A DNA stretch of 42,705 nt from Bacillus sp. (in: firmicutes) (GTDB taxonomy: Bacteria > Bacillota > Bacilli > Bacillales > Cytobacillaceae): contig JAPSHL010000005.1 of NCBI GenBank assembly GCA_031179905.1, positions 1 to 42,705 on the forward strand. Reading direction: 5' to 3'. Shown piece after piece: positions 17,193 to 24,889 of this stretch. Made by a program: the position numbers and the translations under genes. Every line of letters starts with the position of its first letter. Positions within the stretch are counted from its first letter, which is position 1. The notes beneath the pieces were generated by a model. The model was not told where the DNA came from, made no database searches, and worked only from the letters and a program-made list of their open reading frames with translations.

Positions 17193-19355
17193 TTATTGTT
17201 TTTTGTTGGGAAAATCCATTTGCCAGCTGTAATAATCATTGTCCGCATTTTTGACATACTTTAATACAGCATCAAATTTATTTCCTTTTTTACTCGTTAG
17301 TCCCTTTACTTCTGCTTCCCCTTTTTTAAGTAGAGACTTGACCATTGTTTTTGTCGGTTTTTTCTTTAATGCTGCCAAGAACTTGTCATTCTTCCAGATT
17401 ACAAACTTACAGCCTTGTTTCCAGTTACTGCAGCCGTAGCCTTTTTGCCCCTCAATAACTTTATGACCGCAAACTGGACATTTACCAAGATCCTCTATCC
17501 TTTTCTTAGTATACGTAACTTCTTGAATAGTCACATCTTGTTCCATTTTTATTTTTTCAACTGAATTTCTTGTAAATTCTCCAATAAGCTGTAAAAACGC
17601 ACCCTTAGAGTATTTTCCTTTCTCAATATCATAAAGCGACTTCTCAAGGCGCCCTGTGAAATCGAGATTAAACAGCTCCTTGATTGGAAATGTTTCAACG
17701 AGTGTCTTGCCTAAATCTGTGCATGCTAAGTTTTTGCCTTTTGCCTCAATATAGCCAATATCTTTTAATTTCTTGATTGTCTCTGCACGTGTGGCAGGCG
17801 TCCCAATACTAAACCCGCTCAAGATTGTGACAACATCCTCTTCCGTATCACCTGATGTATCGAAATTTTTCCCGCATGTTTCCATTAAGCGTAACAGTGT
17901 TTTTTCAGTATGCTCCTTTGGAGGCTGTGTTGTATGTGAAGTTGTATCCAACTTTTTGATATCCACTTCCTCACCCTTGCTTACAAATGGAAGAAGCACA
18001 TCTTTTGACTTAATATTCTCCGCTTTTTTCCATCCCTCTACTAGCTGAACTTTGCCTTTAGTGTAAAAAACACCATCAAGACTTAAATCCAATACTTTCG
18101 TTGCAATTTTTGTTTCTTCATATTCAGCAACTGGCATGAACTGCATTAACAGCCTTGTTCTAATAGCTTCATAGACTTGCTCCTCATCCTTAGTCAGTTT
18201 TTTCGGAATGAGATAGGTTGGAATAATAGCACTATGGCTTTCTACTTTTTTATTGTCGAAAACTCTTTTGGATGCATAAAATTTAATATCTTCTTTATAA
18301 GGTAAGTTCGCTGAAATGGCGTTCACTACCTTTGCAGTTTTGCCGATTAAACTTTCCTCCAGAGCCATACTTGCTGTCCTTGGGTAAGTTATATATTTCT
18401 TTTCATAAAGTCCTTGCGCCACTTTCAAGACTTTATCAGCTGTCCAGCCTTTATATTTACTTGTAATATATCCTTGAAGATTGGATAAGTTGAACAAAAG
18501 GGGCGGATATTCCTTCTTTTTCTGAACAGTTTTATCTGAAACAATCCCCTTTTTCCCTGCCATTTCCTTTTGAAGCAGTTCCAGTTCTTCCTTATGTTTA
18601 AACTTGTCTTCTTTGCCCACTGTATAGATGCCTGTATATTGTCCTTCTGCTACCGCAAATGTTCCCTGGAGCTTAAAGTAATCCTCTGGTACAAATTCGC
18701 GTATTTCTTTGTCTCTGTCATAGATTATCTTTAAGGTTGGCAGCAGTACACGGCCAATATTGAGTGCTTTACCTTTTCCCTTCTGATATTTCAATGTTGT
18801 CACAGAGGTTAGGTTAATGCCGATTAACCAATCAGCCCATTGTCTGCTGACACCAGCATCCTGAAGAGGTCTCATTTCTCTGTTGGATTTGATCTGGCTA
18901 AGACCGTTCAACACTTCATCTGGAGTCCATTCATTTAAAAGTAGCCGATAAACTTCCTTGTCTGTACGAAGATTATAAATAATGCTGTCTCCAATAATTT
19001 GCCCTTCCCGATCATAGTCGCAAGCAGATATGATAGCAGTAACATCTTTTCTCCTCATAAGCTTATGGATAATCCGCAGCTGTTTTTGTGCACCCATATC
19101 AGGCTTATCCCGATTGCGAGGGTCACTCTTCACCTTATATTTGAAATTTTCCGGTATAAACGGGAAGTTCTCCATCTTCCATGTCGACATTTTTTCATCA
19201 TAGTCTTTAGCATCATTCAGCTGCAGTAAATGACCAAAAGCCCATGTAATAATATAGCCGTTTCCTTCGAAATAGCCGTCCTGCTTCGTTTTTATTTTCA
19301 ATGCATCTGCAATATTCTTAGACACAGATGGTTTTTCAGCAAGTATTAACTTCAT
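17193..19355 (-). CDS. topB: DNA topoisomerase III
   Basis: A 720-residue type IA topoisomerase that decatenates and relaxes negatively supercoiled DNA through a 5'-phosphotyrosine. The TOPRIM domain occupies about residues 1-140, with EKPSVSKNIAD at the start and the acidic triad in SACDYDREGQIIGD. The active-site tyrosine is in YITYPRTASMAL (about residue 310). The C-terminus carries a zinc-ribbon-like CPVCGH plus GCSNWKQGCKF. Length fits Bacillus TopB. The start follows AAAGGTGATAAC. It appears to be monocistronic. Confidence 0.95.
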   Translation of the reverse strand: MKLILAEKPSVSKNIADALKIKTKQDGYFEGNGYIITWAFGHLLQLNDAKDYDEKMSTWKMENFPFIPENFKYKVKSDPRNRDKPDMGAQKQLRIIHKLMRRKDVTAIISACDYDREGQIIGDSIIYNLRTDKEVYRLLLNEWTPDEVLNGLSQIKSNREMRPLQDAGVSRQWADWLIGINLTSVTTLKYQKGKGKALNIGRVLLPTLKIIYDRDKEIREFVPEDYFKLQGTFAVAEGQYTGIYTVGKEDKFKHKEELELLQKEMAGKKGIVSDKTVQKKKEYPPLLFNLSNLQGYITSKYKGWTADKVLKVAQGLYEKKYITYPRTASMALEESLIGKTAKVVNAISANLPYKEDIKFYASKRVFDNKKVESHSAIIPTYLIPKKLTKDEEQVYEAIRTRLLMQFMPVAEYEETKIATKVLDLSLDGVFYTKGKVQLVEGWKKAENIKSKDVLLPFVSKGEEVDIKKLDTTSHTTQPPKEHTEKTLLRLMETCGKNFDTSGDTEEDVVTILSGFSIGTPATRAETIKKLKDIGYIEAKGKNLACTDLGKTLVETFPIKELFNLDFTGRLEKSLYDIEKGKYSKGAFLQLIGEFTRNSVEKIKMEQDVTIQEVTYTKKRIEDLGKCPVCGHKVIEGQKGYGCSNWKQGCKFVIWKNDKFLAALKKKPTKTMVKSLLKKGEAEVKGLTSKKGNKFDAVLKYVKNADNDYYSWQMDFPNKKQ

Positions 19356-19431
19356 GTTATCACCTTTTTTAATATGCTTTGCTTTTGTCTTTTGTCACCC
19401 CAAAAGCCTGTTTTGCTTATCAAAAGCAAAC

Positions 19432-19497
19432 AAAAGATTCTACTAAACATCTCATTATTCTCTAAGAGACATGTATGTTAGGTAGAATCTTTTTCAT
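19432..19497. terminator. Strong hairpin between topB promoter side and exporter end
   Basis: AAAAGATTCTAC (19432-19443) pairs perfectly with GTAGAATCTTTT (19482-19493), with further pairing of CTAAACAT and ATGTTAG inside. T-rich sequence flanks both sides. It ends the minus-strand exporter operon. Confidence 0.8.
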
Positions 19498-19507
19498 TTC
19501 TATTATA

Positions 19508-20485
19508 TCAATTATAAGCTACCTTGAGTGATTTTTTCACTTTCAAGTACTGTTCAAGCTCTTTCAACACATAATAGAGCTGGGCCTGTTCTGCAAACAA
19601 ATCCCAATCCTGCGGCAATGCTTGCATCCTAATTTCTTCCTCAAGCTTTTCGAGCTTGCTTAAGAAAAGCTGAGCTGTGTTCCCGGGATGTATGCAAAGA
19701 CTTAACTCTTCCAGGAAATTTGCAATCGAATGGCGTTGCTCTTGCAACCTGTTCACTGTTGTTACTTTCATAAAAAGTCCTTCTATTATTTCGAGTTGCT
19801 TTTCCCTGATGGTAAAATACTTATAATAATAGTTTTCTTTTCTTGTAAAATGGTTTTCTACATCTCTGTATGCAAGGGACTTGGCAATCTGAACTTCCTT
19901 CGCAGTTTGCATGAGCTTCTGTTTATAATCAAAAGCTATCTCATTCGAACGGAGGAATCCGACCATACCCTGAAGCATTTCCTGAAAATCCTTTTCGATT
20001 TTCTGCTGATACACTTTCATTTCCTTATCAAGGCTCGGCATATAGCTGTTGACTAAAAGCGCTGCACCAATTCCGATGACAATTAGCATAAACTCATTTT
20101 GAATGACTGCCATATTCATGGAGCCAGTTGAATATATATGAAGAATGATAACAGTGCTTGTCACAACTCCTTCATTAACTTTCAACAGGACGGTTGCAGG
20201 TATAAATAACAAAAGCAGCAGTCCAATCGCATACGGTTTATAGCCAATCAGCTCAAAAAAAACGTATGAAAACGGGATAGCAAGCATGCATGCTACAAAT
20301 CTCGCAAAAGCACTGTGCAATGATTTTTTTTTAGAATTCTGCACACAAAGAATCGTTATGATGGCAGACGAAACAAAAAAATCAAGGTTGCATAATTGGG
20401 CAATAGTAATTCCTAAACTTACAGCAACTGCAGTCTTGAATGTACGATAGCCTATTTTATATTTTTTTAGTGAATTTATCAGCAT
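19508..20485 (-). CDS. Aromatic acid exporter / FUSC family membrane protein
   Basis: A 325-residue protein with an N-terminal membrane half (about residues 15-155, six hydrophobic segments such as TAVAVSLGITIAQLC and AIGLLLLLFIPATVLL) and a cytoplasmic helical half (about 160-325). This is the DUF939/ArAE_1 arrangement seen in B. subtilis YqjA-like proteins, related to half of a larger aromatic-acid exporter such as AaeB. Transport substrate is unknown. Its ribosome binding site lies in the last codons of the upstream barrel-sandwich gene (two bases between stop and start), so the two are made together. Confidence 0.85.
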   Translation of the reverse strand: MLINSLKKYKIGYRTFKTAVAVSLGITIAQLCNLDFFVSSAIITILCVQNSKKKSLHSAFARFVACMLAIPFSYVFFELIGYKPYAIGLLLLLFIPATVLLKVNEGVVTSTVIILHIYSTGSMNMAVIQNEFMLIVIGIGAALLVNSYMPSLDKEMKVYQQKIEKDFQEMLQGMVGFLRSNEIAFDYKQKLMQTAKEVQIAKSLAYRDVENHFTRKENYYYKYFTIREKQLEIIEGLFMKVTTVNRLQEQRHSIANFLEELSLCIHPGNTAQLFLSKLEKLEEEIRMQALPQDWDLFAEQAQLYYVLKELEQYLKVKKSLKVAYN

Positions 20486-20487
20486 GT

Positions 20488-20874
20488 TTAATCACAACCT
20501 GTTACTAATAAATCATCCTGTAAAGAAACCAACTTCGCATTTATTGAAATTCCATCTCCATTTTTCACAAATAATGATACTACAGAACCGCTGAACGGAA
20601 CTCCGACTTCTTTCAGTTCTCCTTGATCTGTTTCGATCGTCAAAATTGTTTCCCATTCATAAAAATATCCTTTTTCTTGAACGAAAACCTCCTTGACTGT
20701 TCCTGCAAACGGACTCAATATCACTTGACTTTCTTTGGAAATTTCATAATACGGACTTTGACTGTTCTTTACAATCGTTTCAATCATTTTTTTAAATCTT
20801 CCCTTGTAAATTTTTTGCTCCATTTGGTTTGATGGACGAGCATCTAATCCAGAGTAAATAAGTCTTTTTATCAT
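20488..20874 (-). CDS. Small barrel-sandwich hybrid (biotinyl/lipoyl-like) protein
   Basis: About 128 residues from the ATG at 20874; a longer frame to 20931 has no ribosome binding site, and AGGTGG lies rather far upstream of the chosen start. Residues about 50-125 show the duplicated half-motifs of a biotinyl/lipoyl barrel: LSPFAGTVKEVFVQEKGYFY and GVPFSGSVVSLFVKNGDGIS. The central MKM or DKA lysine that would carry biotin or lipoate is absent, so it is not a normal carrier. Such unmodified barrels occur in the adaptor (HlyD-like) proteins of efflux pumps, and it is cotranscribed with an exporter, which makes an accessory role plausible. No signal peptide is seen, which argues against a classical adaptor. 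A terminator-like hairpin stands upstream. Confidence 0.65.
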   Translation of the reverse strand: MIKRLIYSGLDARPSNQMEQKIYKGRFKKMIETIVKNSQSPYYEISKESQVILSPFAGTVKEVFVQEKGYFYEWETILTIETDQGELKEVGVPFSGSVVSLFVKNGDGISINAKLVSLQDDLLVTGCD

Positions 20875-20959
20875 GTTAATAAAAACACATTTCCACCTAC
20901 ATTTCAATGGTTTCACCCGATATTTCCGCATGTTTTTTTATGGTAGGCCTTTCATTTTA

Positions 20960-21241
20960 AATAATAAAAAAACCGGCGTTTCGCCGGTTCAGTATATAAA
21001 TATACTTCCCTAAAGGATATCTAGTTTAGATTTTTTTATATTTTTTTGTAAATCCGTTGCAGGGGTTCACTTTTCAGGGGGCAAGCGCCGATCCGTTTCG
21101 TCGCTCCTTTTGTGTTTTTCGGACTGTCCCGCTAATCTAAGTAGGGGGTCCGCTCAATCAATCTCATTACTTTAATGGTAGTAATCCGAATTTAGTTTTC
21201 TCTCTTTTGTCGGCAAGCTGAATCTAAAGTTCCGCCGGTTT
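20960..21241 (-). ncRNA. Structured intergenic element, candidate leader RNA ending in a terminator
   Basis: No open frame of useful size. Read on the minus strand it begins at the stop codon of the upstream 95-residue gene with AAACCGGCG (from 21241) and ends with the hairpin AACCGGCG-aaa-CGCCGGTT (20971-20989) followed by seven T. The first segment is identical to the terminator's 5' arm, so it could pair with the 3' arm instead and prevent termination. A second long-range match is CUUUAGAUU near 21225 with AAUCUAAA near 21025. Internal hairpins include AUUACU/AGUAAU and CGGAC/GUCCG. It precedes the barrel-sandwich/exporter operon. A decayed mobile element with terminal repeats is the main alternative. 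Confidence 0.45.
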
Positions 21242-21528
21242 CACAAGTCGTATTTTTTTATTTGCTTTTCTGATTGAACATACCATTTATCTCTTTCGAT
21301 GATATTAGAAACGGTCAATATAAGCGAAGGTATTTTCTCGACCATAAATACAATTAATCCGATATTCTTGTTCATAATGGCAAAGGACTCTCCATGGGAA
21401 AATGTGGTCAGCTCCTTACCTAATTGAAGAATGCTTTTGACAATGGCCTGCTTGCTCTCATCTTCCAATGTAATATTTGGCGAAAAACGCAAAATCCAGT
21501 TAGCATTTTCAATCGAGAACCGATACAT
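21241..21528 (-). CDS. Hypothetical protein
   Basis: About 95 residues, starting at the ATG at 21528 (GAAGGTGATGAGT in front; an in-frame GTG at 21537 lies inside that signal). I do not recognise it. The sequence looks like a compact soluble protein: SIENANWILRFSPNI, a helix around ESKQAIVKSILQLGKEL, then hydrophobic IGLIVFMVEKIPSLILTVSNII that could be buried helix or membrane-associated, and a basic end. Its stop codon touches the structured element downstream, so that element might be its 3' untranslated region. Confidence 0.55.
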   Translation of the reverse strand: MYRFSIENANWILRFSPNITLEDESKQAIVKSILQLGKELTTFSHGESFAIMNKNIGLIVFMVEKIPSLILTVSNIIERDKWYVQSEKQIKKYDL

Positions 21529-21537
21529 ACTCATCAC

Positions 21538-21912
21538 CTTCTTTTATTGTCTTCGTCAAAAAAGCATAAAAGCAGACATCGATCTACAGCTGTCCCAATT
21601 TTAGCAAACTTTATTTTACTTATCATTAATGGTTATGTTGTAAAAGGAAAATTATGTACTTAAAATATTTTCTTGCCCTAACTTTCGGAGGAAAACAAAT
21701 CCATTTTGTATCCGTTTTCTTTTGTTTCGGTCTCAAAAATACTTTTTATGAAAAAACTCTATGAAACCTTGACTCTATTGGGTTAATCGTGTATATTATA
21801 GACATCATTTAACAAAATTCAGAAAAGTGTTTTTTCTATTATCATTTTGTTCTATGAGAATATTTATTTTTCGGCACAATAGTGTCTTGAAAGGCTTAGG
21901 AGGAAACTTAAC
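21538..21912 (+). promoter_or_regulatory. cspD promoter and long 5' untranslated leader
   Basis: A strong sigma-A promoter is visible: TTGACT (21769-21774), a 17-nt spacer, and TATATT (21792-21797). Transcription should start near 21804, giving a leader of about 110 nt before the cspD ATG. Long leaders of this kind are typical of Bacillus csp genes and act as cold-responsive mRNA elements. The remainder (21538-21768) holds nothing I can identify. Confidence 0.75.
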
Positions 21913-22113
21913 ATGCAAAACGGTAAAGTAAAATGGTTCAACAACGAAAAAGGTTTTGGATTTATCGAAGTTGAAGGCGGAGACGATGTATTCGTACACT
22001 TCACAGCTATCCAAGGAGATGGCTTCAAATCATTAGAAGAAGGTCAAGAAGTTTCTTTCGAAATCGTTGAAGGAAATCGTGGACCTCAAGCTGCTAACGT
22101 AGTTAAACTATAA
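21913..22113 (+). CDS. cspD: Cold shock protein CspD
   Basis: A 66-residue single OB-fold cold-shock protein, binding single-stranded RNA and DNA as an RNA chaperone. RNP1 (KGFGFIEV, residues 13-20) and RNP2 (VFVHF, about 27-31) are intact, and the sequence differs from B. subtilis CspD, as I remember it, at only about three positions. TTAGGAGG precedes the start. Codon choice is that of a highly expressed gene. It is monocistronic, with a long 5' leader and a good terminator. Confidence 0.97.
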   Translation: MQNGKVKWFNNEKGFGFIEVEGGDDVFVHFTAIQGDGFKSLEEGQEVSFEIVEGNRGPQAANVVKL

Positions 22114-22137
22114 TTAAAACTTAGAGCAACAATATCC

Positions 22138-22166
22138 AAGAGCTGGCTTTATGTCAGCTCTTTTTA
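22138..22166. terminator. Terminator shared by cspD and ypeQ
   Basis: AAGAGCTG (22138-22145) pairs with CAGCTCTT (22155-22162), followed by TTTTATC on the plus strand. The stop codon of the converging ypeQ gene falls inside the hairpin. Confidence 0.85.
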
Positions 22167-22360
22167 TCTTCCTCTTTATAAATTCCTGCCAGCTTGTCAC
22201 CGTACTTTTTTATTTCCAGACCAACTGTGCATTCAGAGATGCAAAAACGATGCGCCTGTCTTTTTCCTATTTCTGTTTTGTTATGTTCATACAAAAAACA
22301 GCCTTTACAGTAATCATTCATCAGCTCTTCTGCCCGCTGCAGCCATTTTTTTCTATCCAT
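22154..22360 (-). CDS. ypeQ: Zinc-finger protein YpeQ
   Basis: About 68 residues from the ATG at 22360 (GTG at 22363 is equally well placed after GAGGAG). Likely zinc ligands are DYCKGCFLYEH, then RFCISECTVG: four cysteines in two CxxC/CxxxC pairs with a nearby His. The pattern CKGC...HRFCI..CTVG is that of the Bacillus YpeQ family, of unknown function. It lies directly downstream of the RNase H-like ypeP on the same strand, as in B. subtilis, so the pair may act together on nucleic acids, but this is inference. Confidence 0.85.
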   Translation of the reverse strand: MDRKKWLQRAEELMNDYCKGCFLYEHNKTEIGKRQAHRFCISECTVGLEIKKYGDKLAGIYKEEDKKS

Positions 22361-22414
22361 CACAACGCAACTCTCCTCTTTCGCTTCGTAAACAAACATG
22401 CAGGCCCAATCTTT

Positions 22415-23068
22415 CTATATAATTTGCATTTTACTGTATATTCTTTTCTCTTCTAGAGCTTGTGTAGCTAATTTGTCTGCTTCTTTATTCTCATTTCTGC
22501 CAATAGGTGTATATTTAGCGTTAATTTTCATCTCAGTGAGCTTTTGTTCAATACGGTCCAGCCATTTGTTCAGTGATTCTTCGTAGCAAGGCCACTCACC
22601 TGATAGTTGGTTTAAAACCACTTGTGAATCGCCCTTAAATTCACAGGTTGCCCCTTTGACATCTAATTCCTCCAGCAAGTTTAACGCGTGATAAAAGGCC
22701 GCATATTCAGCTTCGTTATTTGTCTCCATCTCATGAAACAGTTCATTTGCCCGAATTCTGTATTTTTTTTTACCTTGGCTAAAGTAAAGTATCACTCCAA
22801 GACCAGCTGTGTTGGTTTCCTTCCGATAGCCGCCATCGAAATAAACAATAAAATCATGAGGCTCCTCTTCCACTTCGGCATAAAGTTTAATTAGCTCCTT
22901 TAAGCTCCACTCTGTTCCATTTTCATCGTAGAAGGATAAATCAAGACCTTTCTTGCTTCTCTCCATATCTTCCCCGATTATAATTGCTGTGCTTTGATCC
23001 ATCCAGTCGGATGTGAAATACACTTCTTCTTTTTTAACGCGGTATTTGTACTCAAGCTTATATTTCAT
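22415..23068 (-). CDS. ypeP: RNase H-like protein YpeP
   Basis: A 217-residue protein. Residues about 1-70 form an N-terminal unit (KYRVKKEEVYFTSDWMD...). Residues about 72-205 are an RNase HI fold with the acidic catalytic positions visible: D in IVYFDGGYRKETNTAGLG, E in NNEAEYAAFYHAL, D in CEFKGDSQVVLNQLSGEWP and the C-terminal NKEADKLATQA. All four needed acids seem present, so activity on RNA/DNA hybrids is possible, although B. subtilis YpeP showed little or no RNase H activity in past work as far as I recall. It is paired with ypeQ. Confidence 0.85.
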   Translation of the reverse strand: MKYKLEYKYRVKKEEVYFTSDWMDQSTAIIIGEDMERSKKGLDLSFYDENGTEWSLKELIKLYAEVEEEPHDFIVYFDGGYRKETNTAGLGVILYFSQGKKKYRIRANELFHEMETNNEAEYAAFYHALNLLEELDVKGATCEFKGDSQVVLNQLSGEWPCYEESLNKWLDRIEQKLTEMKINAKYTPIGRNENKEADKLATQALEEKRIYSKMQII

Positions 23069-23250
23069 CTGAAAGCGTCCTTTCCTTATTTAAATTAAGG
23101 CTATTCCATTATGATCAGTTAAGGTTATAATAAAATGGCTTTCCAATATAAATCCATATAAGATAATGTTATGTAGTTTGGCTCCTTTTTATAGCTAAAA
23201 AAAAGGCACGCCATCTGAATAATCATACCAGAAACTTTGGAGGTTTAAAA

Positions 23251-23661
23251 ATGATAGAAGTCTATATAGATGGAGCTAGCGCTGGAAATCCCGGTCCGAG
23301 CGGTGCTGGCATTTTCATTAAGGGGCATGGGCGAGCTGAAAAATATTCAATTCCACTTGGCTCAATGAGCAATCATGAAGCGGAATATCATGCGTTAATT
23401 CACGGGCTGAAAACCTGTTTAGAAAATAATTACAGAACTGTTAGTTTTCGGACAGACTCTGAGCTCGTTGACAGGGCTGTGGAAAAGAGGTTTGCCAAAA
23501 ACAAAACATTCTCACCTCTTCTTGAAGAGGCTCTTATGTTAATAGACAAACTCGACTTGTTTTTTATAAAATGGATTCCAAGTGCCGAAAATAAAACAGC
23601 AGATGAATTGGCGAGACTAGCCATTCGTAAAAATAAACCAGATGGGAACATATTATTATAG
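23251..23661 (+). CDS. ypdQ: RNase HI-family protein YpdQ
   Basis: A 136-residue single-domain RNase HI-like protein, transcribed away from its relative ypeP. Catalytic positions appear in VYIDGASAGNPGPSGAG (Asp7), SNHEAEYHALIHGL (Glu), SFRTDSELV (Asp) and AENKTADELARLAI (Asp). The basic handle loop of E. coli RNase HI is absent, as in other short Bacillus homologues. GGAGGTTTAAAA precedes the start. Two RNase H paralogues within 1 kb is an old arrangement shared with B. subtilis. Confidence 0.88.
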   Translation: MIEVYIDGASAGNPGPSGAGIFIKGHGRAEKYSIPLGSMSNHEAEYHALIHGLKTCLENNYRTVSFRTDSELVDRAVEKRFAKNKTFSPLLEEALMLIDKLDLFFIKWIPSAENKTADELARLAIRKNKPDGNILL

Positions 23662-23787
23662 CAAAAAACAAGCAGGAAAATATGATTGTTTGCCTTTGTA
23701 CCGATTTGGTCCTCATCATTTTGTGCATGTATAGAATATTATTTTGTTACTAACTCGAGATGATTATCACGGAGATGCAAAAAACGA

Positions 23788-23813
23788 AAAAAAAGCCCCC
23801 TTTTTAAAGGGGG
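23788..23813 (-). terminator. Terminator overlapping the stop of the DUF6123 gene
   Basis: CCCCCTT and AAGGGGG (23796-23813) form the stem, and on the minus strand a run of eight T follows. The stop codon at 23804-23806 lies in the loop. Confidence 0.85.
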
Positions 23814-24073
23814 AACAGCTGCTCTTCTTTCAAGTACGTTAATGCTTCTTTCCTTGTTGTTACCTCTGCTTTTACTAATCGCTCAAGGAGTGAAATGTAG
23901 AAGCTGCCATCAAAATGCTTCTGAATTTTGAGCGTGCACTCAATAGCTGTATTAATTAACTCATCTGCTGCATTTGTATAAGCTTTTCCGAAGTAAATAA
24001 AGCCAACCGCATCTTCCCCGAACGAGAAGCCTTTGCTTTCTAAAAACAGCAAATACTCTTCAACCGTCTTCAA
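23804..24073 (-). CDS. DUF6123 family protein
   Basis: An 89-residue protein starting with TTG at 24073 behind GGCGGAAG. The text pattern (VEEYLLFLESKGFSFGEDAVGFIYFGKAYTNAADELINTAIE) fits the Bacillus DUF6123 family as I know it. The protein appears all helical and soluble, with no catalytic motif. Function unknown. It sits 27 nt downstream of the PAP2 gene and probably shares its transcript. Confidence 0.75.
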   Translation of the reverse strand: MKTVEEYLLFLESKGFSFGEDAVGFIYFGKAYTNAADELINTAIECTLKIQKHFDGSFYISLLERLVKAEVTTRKEALTYLKEEQLFPL

Positions 24074-24100
24074 CTTCCGCCCATTCCTCCCGATTTCATC

Positions 24101-24595
24101 TTATTTCCATGTTACTTTATTCTTCGACATATTTCTATCTTTTTTTAGCACCATATGTCCTAAAGTTCCCATAATAACGCCTAATACAGCGCCTCCCACA
24201 ACCTCCTCAGGCTGATGGCCAAGCATTTCTTTTAAGCGTTTCGGCTGTTTTTCTTCAAAAGGTACCTTTTCATCAGTCTCCAGCTTGTCAATCAAATCAC
24301 CTAAGTCATTGACTTTAAGTGTCAGCTCCCCGGTCTGTCGCCTGATTCCTTGTGCATCATACATAACAATCAACCCATATACTAATGATAGTGCAAAGTC
24401 AATTGTTGGCACGCCTCGTCTTAATGCTATAAACGTCGTTAATGAAGAAACGCCAGCAGAGTGGGAGCTCGGCATTCCTCCTGTCTGAAAAAATAATCTG
24501 TTATCCCATTTTTTTGTTTTTACATAATGGATTGGGATCTTTAAGAATTGAGCCAATCCGATGCTCGTTAAAGCGATGTAAACACCTTTGTTCAT
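24101..24595 (-). CDS. Divergent PAP2 family membrane protein (YuiD-like)
   Basis: A 164-residue protein of the divergent PAP2 (DUF212) group. The phosphatase-like motif GGMPSSHSAGVSSL (about residues 39-52) is clear, followed by hydrophobic segments ALSLVYGLIVMYDAQGIRRQ and VVGGAVLGVIMGTLGHMVL. Members are membrane proteins with an acid-phosphatase-like core of unknown substrate. A His near the C-terminus in EMLGHQPEEVVGG completes the usual pattern. TGAGGTGAGACG precedes the start. The downstream partner is the DUF6123 gene. Confidence 0.88.
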   Translation of the reverse strand: MNKGVYIALTSIGLAQFLKIPIHYVKTKKWDNRLFFQTGGMPSSHSAGVSSLTTFIALRRGVPTIDFALSLVYGLIVMYDAQGIRRQTGELTLKVNDLGDLIDKLETDEKVPFEEKQPKRLKEMLGHQPEEVVGGAVLGVIMGTLGHMVLKKDRNMSKNKVTWK

Positions 24596-24716
24596 AACGT
24601 CTCACCTCAACCATTAGTTTTCATGAAATATGTTTAGATTATTCCATGTTGCAAATACTACAGAAGATTATTTATTACCAAATGGTCAAATCTAAGCTAA
24701 AAGGTGGTGCATTATA

Positions 24717-24848
24717 ATGAGCAAGGACAGAAACAAAGGAACAGCTGCAAGCGGAGTAAACCCACAAGGCTATGGACAAGACGGCGATCAGACGCCAGCT
24801 CCTAAGAGCAAACTGGAAAACGCTGCAAAAAAGAAAAACACAAAATAA
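24717..24848 (+). CDS. sspL: Small acid-soluble spore protein L
   Basis: A 43-residue protein starting at an ATG after AAAGGTGGTG. It reads MSKDRNKGTAASGVNPQG and ends LENAAKKKNTK. The GVxPQG box and the final KLE..AKKKNTK tail are those of minor SASP SspL, present in the spore core and expressed late in the forespore (sigma-G type control is known for B. subtilis sspL). B. subtilis sspL lies beside ypcP, exactly as here, which supports the call. I did not find an unambiguous sigma-G box. Confidence 0.85.
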   Translation: MSKDRNKGTAASGVNPQGYGQDGDQTPAPKSKLENAAKKKNTK

Positions 24849-24850
24849 AA

Positions 24851-24880
24851 AACAGGACCGTTTAAGCGGTCCTGTTAGGA
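24851..24880. terminator. Hairpin between sspL and ypcP
   Basis: AACAGGACCG (24851-24860) pairs with CGGTCCTGTT (24867-24876) around six bases. On the minus strand a T-rich run follows, so it is best suited to ypcP, and it also caps sspL. Confidence 0.85.
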
Positions 24881-24889
24881 ACAATTCTC

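Noticed and set aside
20875..20931. Longer N-terminus of the barrel-sandwich protein
   Set aside because: The ATG at 20931 has no ribosome binding site, and the added residues are basic and unlike the rest.
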